Assembly: GCF_000344615.1 (NCBI RefSeq)
Contig: NZ_KB467824.1
Coordinates: forward strand, 3,543,513 to 3,607,512
Reading direction: 5' to 3'
Length of the DNA: 64,000 nt
Origin: Janthinobacterium sp. CG3
Lineage (GTDB): Bacteria; Pseudomonadota; Gammaproteobacteria; Burkholderiales; Burkholderiaceae_D
Part shown: piece after piece, positions 61,534 through 64,000 of the stretch
Layout: every line of letters starts with the position of its first letter
How positions within the stretch are numbered: position 1 is the stretch's first letter
Notes under the pieces: generated by a model
Seen by the model: the letters and a program-made list of their open reading frames with translations, nothing else
What the model was told of the DNA's origin: nothing
Database searches by the model: none
Translations under genes and position numbers: made by a program

Positions 61534-62319
61534 ATGCAAGGTGCAGAGAGCCATCTGGAACAGTCGTTGCGCCTGGCGGCGGACGACCCGGCGCAACGCG
61601 TCCATTTCTACCGGGCGCTGCTCGACGCCGACATCTACGTGGTCGGCGAAAGCGAGCCGGGGCCGTTCGGCGACGTCGACCCGGGCGAGTCGATCTCGAT
61701 TCAAAACTGGACCCGCAGCGACGGCTCCACCATCATCCCCTTCTTCAGCTCGGTGGCGGCGCTGCAGCGCGCCGTCGACGCCGATTGCAACTACCTGCAA
61801 CTGTCGGCCCGCTCGCTGTTCGAGATCACCAAGGGCGCGGCGCTGGTGCTCAATCCCAAGTCGCTGTACGGCAAGGAGTTCCTGCCCGAAGAGGTCGCCA
61901 CCATGCTGCGCGACGGCGCGCCAGCGCCAAGCGGGGCGCGGCTGGCGGCCGACGCCACCCAGGTGTTCCTGGGCCAGCCGCAGCGCTACCCCAGCAAGCT
62001 GGTGGACGCGCTGACGACGCTGCTGGCCGGCTGCGCCAACGCCCGCGCCGCCTACCTGTCGCTGATGCTGGCGCCCTCGCTCGACAGCCAGCCGCACCTG
62101 CTGGTGGGCCTGGACGCCGACGGCGACACCGAACAACTGCTGCGCCGGGCCGGCGCCGTCGCCGCCGCCGCCGCGCCGCCCGGCGAGCCGGTCGACCTGA
62201 CGCTGGTGGTGGCCGGCGAGGACAAGCTGAGCGACTATTTCCTCAACAGCGTGGCGCCGTTCTACGAGCGCAGCTGGGGCGCCCGCCTGCACCACGGGCC
62301 CGGCGCCGGCCACGCGTAG
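61534..62319 (+). CDS. SseB-like protein (enhanced serine sensitivity family)
   Basis: A 261-residue protein similar to SseB: an N-terminal SseB domain (HFYRALLDADIYVVGES, STIIPFFSSVAALQRAVD, LFEITKGAALVLNPKSLYGKEF) and the SseB C-terminal domain (YLSLMLAPSLDSQPHLLVGLD...). The E. coli homologue affects serine tolerance; molecular role uncertain. ACGGAGG lies five bases before ATG 61534; an in-frame ATG 19 codons earlier has no ribosome site. No obvious operon partner. Confidence 0.82.
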   Translation: MQGAESHLEQSLRLAADDPAQRVHFYRALLDADIYVVGESEPGPFGDVDPGESISIQNWTRSDGSTIIPFFSSVAALQRAVDADCNYLQLSARSLFEITKGAALVLNPKSLYGKEFLPEEVATMLRDGAPAPSGARLAADATQVFLGQPQRYPSKLVDALTTLLAGCANARAAYLSLMLAPSLDSQPHLLVGLDADGDTEQLLRRAGAVAAAAAPPGEPVDLTLVVAGEDKLSDYFLNSVAPFYERSWGARLHHGPGAGHA

Positions 62320-62352
62320 CGGCGCGGGCGGCGGCGGCGGCGGCCTGCGGCG

Positions 62353-62700
62353 TCATTTGCGGTCGCCGAAGTAGCGCCGTTTCAGCGCGCCGATGAGGTC
62401 GGCCGAGTTAATCTCGATAAACAACTGACGGCCGATCGCCAGCGCGAACAGGCCGACCAGGAACTCGACGCCGGCCTGCACCTGCGCGCCGCCAATGCTG
62501 AAAAACTCGATCAACGCCGGCGCGACGTAGACCGCGCAGGCGACACCGGCGGCGAACGAGATCAGCTTTTGTGAACGGCTCGGACCGTCGCCGAGGAACT
62601 TCAGCGAAACGGCCGCGCCGACCGCGCCCGGCAGGTACGCCAGCGCCGGCGCGATGAGCGCGGCGCCGAGCGCGGCGATGGTGGATACGGGTTCTGCCAT
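62353..62700 (-). CDS. Small membrane protein, possibly a phage holin
   Basis: A 115-residue protein with three hydrophobic stretches (about 7-28, 44-62 and 72-92) and a charged C-terminus (IGALKRRYFGDRK), the size and shape of a class I holin, but without a recognised family signature. GGAGGT lies six bases before the ATG. It is separated from a zinc-finger gene by two tandem terminators, the layout of a phage lysis module controlled by antitermination. A non-phage small membrane protein remains possible. Confidence 0.55.
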   Translation of the reverse strand: MAEPVSTIAALGAALIAPALAYLPGAVGAAVSLKFLGDGPSRSQKLISFAAGVACAVYVAPALIEFFSIGGAQVQAGVEFLVGLFALAIGRQLFIEINSADLIGALKRRYFGDRK

Positions 62701-62712
62701 GTCTACCTCCAT

Positions 62713-62736
62713 AAAAAAAACCCGCCGGGGCGGGTT
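62713..62736 (-). terminator. Intrinsic terminator just upstream of the small membrane-protein gene
   Basis: Read on the minus strand: stem AACCCGCC/GGCGGGTT (62736-62719) followed by T residues (from 62720 down to 62713). It ends 13 bases before the membrane-protein start, so in the absence of antitermination it would silence that gene. Confidence 0.75.
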
Positions 62737-62769
62737 GGGTTGAGCGTGCGTGTGAATTAGCTTGAAGAT

Positions 62770-62797
62770 AAAAAAAGACCGCGCGGCGATCCGCGCG
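62770..62797 (-). terminator. Intrinsic terminator upstream of the first
   Basis: Read on the minus strand: CGCGCGG/CCGCGCG stem (62797-62780, loop of four) followed by seven T residues (62776-62770). With the terminator at 62713-62736 it forms a tandem pair between the zinc-finger gene and the membrane-protein gene. Confidence 0.75.
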
Positions 62798-62950
62798 ACC
62801 GGCGTTGTTGTGCGCACGTGGTGGCGCCGGTGGCGGCCTCAATCTGCGCTAATTTCCCCTATCGGTGCCGCGCCGGCTGACGCGACTATTACGAGTGAGG
62901 AAAGTGTGTATCGGGTGGTTTCATTCAAATCTCTGTCTCCCCAGCATTTT

Positions 62951-63493
62951 TTAGCGCCGGCGCCGCCCCAGCAGCCGCGCCGCGCGCGCGCCGTGCGTCT
63001 GCAGCAGGCCCTCCAGTTCGCCGACCATCTCCTTGATTTTTTCCCGCTCAAAACTGCCCGGGCAGCTGACCGGCGCGTCGCCGCTGCCCTGGCACGCGGC
63101 ACAGGCGACACGGCGTGACGGCGGCGCGATGCCGGTGCCGCCGCAGCGCTTGCATTTGCCGTCGAGCCAGTGCGCCAGCGAGGCCTCGGCGACCCGGCGG
63201 TACAGCGTGTTGGCGGCCTGTATGTCCCAGGCGGTGTTGGCCTTGGCCCAGCGCCGCGTCCGCCCCGTCTCGCCAACCTTGGCGGTCCATACGCGCAACA
63301 GTTGCGCCAGATTGCCCGAGTTGCCCTCGGACAGGCGGTTGACGCTGCCGTCGGCGTATTTCACGCGGCACAGCAACGCGCCGAGGTCGCCGGCCCGTGC
63401 GGCCGCGCCGATAGCGTCCAGATCGTGGTGGAACTCGTCGTCACGCAGATCCCGCGAGCTTAGCGATGCGATGAATTGTTCGGAAAATCCCAT
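62951..63493 (-). CDS. Zinc-finger protein, possible phage Q-like antiterminator
   Basis: A 180-residue protein with helical N-terminal two-thirds (LRDDEFHHDLDAIGAAARAGD, AWDIQAANTLYRRVAEASLA) and a DnaJ-type cysteine cluster at the C-terminal part: CKRCGGTG ... CAACQGSG ... CPG. Zinc fingers of the CxxCxGxG type occur in some phage Q antiterminators. Two terminators follow, then a possible holin, which fits that role. Start ATG 63493 is chosen because the frame upstream crosses a promoter palindrome. Identity is inferred mainly from the layout. Confidence 0.5.
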   Translation of the reverse strand: MGFSEQFIASLSSRDLRDDEFHHDLDAIGAAARAGDLGALLCRVKYADGSVNRLSEGNSGNLAQLLRVWTAKVGETGRTRRWAKANTAWDIQAANTLYRRVAEASLAHWLDGKCKRCGGTGIAPPSRRVACAACQGSGDAPVSCPGSFEREKIKEMVGELEGLLQTHGARAARLLGRRRR

Positions 63494-63637
63494 GATGTTT
63501 CTCCCTGTAAGGCACGCCGCCCGGCGCGCAGAATAATGCCTGTGTGCTTGCGCGGACCGCCCCTCGGCCGCGTCGCTGGGGCGGTGATGGCTCTTGCATC
63601 GCACATCCCTTGCTCCGGTGTATTCACATCAGGACTC

Positions 63638-63667
63638 GACTTTAGCGATTGATAATGCTAAAGTCAA
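63638..63667 (-). promoter_or_regulatory. Promoter covered by a palindromic operator, minus strand
   Basis: On the minus strand, TTGACT (63667-63662) and TAAAGT (63644-63639) are -35 and -10 boxes with 17-base spacing. The perfect inverted repeat GACTTTAGC/GCTAAAGTC (63638-63646 and 63657-63665) overlaps both boxes, an arrangement expected for repression by the divergent repressor. Confidence 0.65.
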
Positions 63668-63670
63668 GCA

Positions 63671-63687
63671 TTTGGTAATTTATCAAA
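63671..63687. promoter_or_regulatory. Second operator-like palindrome
   Basis: TTTGGTAATTTATCAAA is a 17-base palindrome with one mismatched pair, six bases right of the first operator-like repeat and 26 bases upstream of the repressor start. Could be an autoregulatory site. Confidence 0.4.
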
Positions 63688-63713
63688 CGGTAAATTTAAG
63701 GTGTAATGTCGAT

Positions 63714-64000
63714 ATGGATATGTATCAATACAGACGCGACCGCCTGCTGGCCCTGCTACGCGACCAGTACGGCAACATGCGCAAGAATATTGCCGACGCG
63801 AGCGGCTGGAGCGAGGCGCGCATGTCGCAAATTTTGTCGCCGACCTACCGCGACGGCCGCGCCTTCAGCGAAAAAATCGCGCGCAAGCTGGAGGCCGACC
63901 TAGCGATTGAAACGATGTACTTCGACCAGGGCGCCGCGCCGGCCGAGGCCGCCCCGTTGCCCGGCCTGCGCCCGGTCGTGGTGGCGGAAATTGACGACGA
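63714..64000 (+). CDS. Phage-type repressor (HTH), truncated by the window end
   Basis: The first 95 residues of a repressor. A compact HTH region is visible: MYQYRRDRLLALLRDQYGNM then KNIADASGWSEARMSQILSP, in which Ala-Asp-Ala-Ser-Gly-Trp-Ser and the following helix form the recognition unit, then an acidic linker towards a probable S24/LexA-like C-terminal domain outside the window. The start is ATG 63714 or the second ATG at 63720; AAGG lies 12-18 bases upstream, so 63714 has slightly better spacing. It is divergent from the zinc-finger gene, with operator-like palindromes between. AT-rich upstream DNA supports a mobile origin. Confidence 0.75.
   Translation, partial: MDMYQYRRDRLLALLRDQYGNMRKNIADASGWSEARMSQILSPTYRDGRAFSEKIARKLEADLAIETMYFDQGAAPAEAAPLPGLRPVVVAEIDD

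Overview
The window is high-GC, gene-dense bacterial chromosome. Gene content and protein style point to a Massilia/Duganella/Janthinobacterium-like member of the Oxalobacteraceae (Betaproteobacteria): a DUF2863-like protein, a pmbA-darP(yjgA)-mogA neighbourhood, a paa cluster carrying its own liv-type transporter, and tailless methyl-accepting chemotaxis proteins. This placement is inference from families, not a database match. Long antisense ORFs are abundant because of the GC content and were discarded.

Layout. (1) 1-7959 (+): a tightly overlapping type IV pilus/type II secretion-like operon: inner-membrane platform protein (cut by the window start), assembly ATPase, PilM/N/O/P-like alignment proteins, a lipoprotein secretin with a helical-repeat N-terminus, and three pseudopilin-like proteins. 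(2) 8144-12901: an M24 metallopeptidase, a chemoreceptor, and a porin plus short phosphate-binding-like protein. (3) 13416-31330: a complete-looking phenylacetate degradation region. paaX (+) is divergent from paaABCDE-paaG-paaH-paaI-paaK-paaJ, followed on the same strand by a branched-chain-amino-acid-type ABC transporter (livKHMGF), then paaY and paaZ. PaaK makes phenylacetyl-CoA; PaaABCDE epoxidises it; PaaG isomerises to the oxepin; PaaZ opens and oxidises the ring; PaaH and PaaJ finish beta-oxidation to acetyl-CoA and succinyl-CoA; PaaI and PaaY are rescue thioesterases. No paaF is present. (4) 31327-35153: solute-binding proteins and an M14 carboxypeptidase. (5) 35492-40048 (+): a candidate Fur box followed by a di-heme cytochrome c peroxidase, an outer-membrane barrel, an FMN-binding secreted protein, ApbE and a four-helix membrane protein, which reads as an iron-responsive extracytoplasmic electron-transfer set. 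(6) 40135-42698: a decayed AraC regulator, then an AT-richer island with a 54-residue rubredoxin, a metal-binding TIM-barrel protein and a LysE/RhtB exporter. (7) 42772-53969: a second orphan TRAP binding protein, the pmbA/darP/mogA housekeeping block, transporters, a frameshifted AraC regulator, an aminotransferase, an FAH-family enzyme and an MFS transporter. (8) 54274-62319: a lysine-2,3-aminomutase-like radical SAM enzyme, a secreted Cache protein plus chemoreceptor, alkylbase DNA glycosylase, HDOD protein, DUF2863-like protein and SseB-like protein. (9) 62353-64000: what looks like the edge of a prophage: small membrane protein, two tandem terminators, a zinc-finger (possibly Q-like) protein and a divergent HTH repressor with an operator-like palindrome laid over the promoter.

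Scattered through intergenic gaps are REP/BIME-like palindromes of at least two sequence families. No tRNA, rRNA, CRISPR array or complete insertion sequence was recognised.
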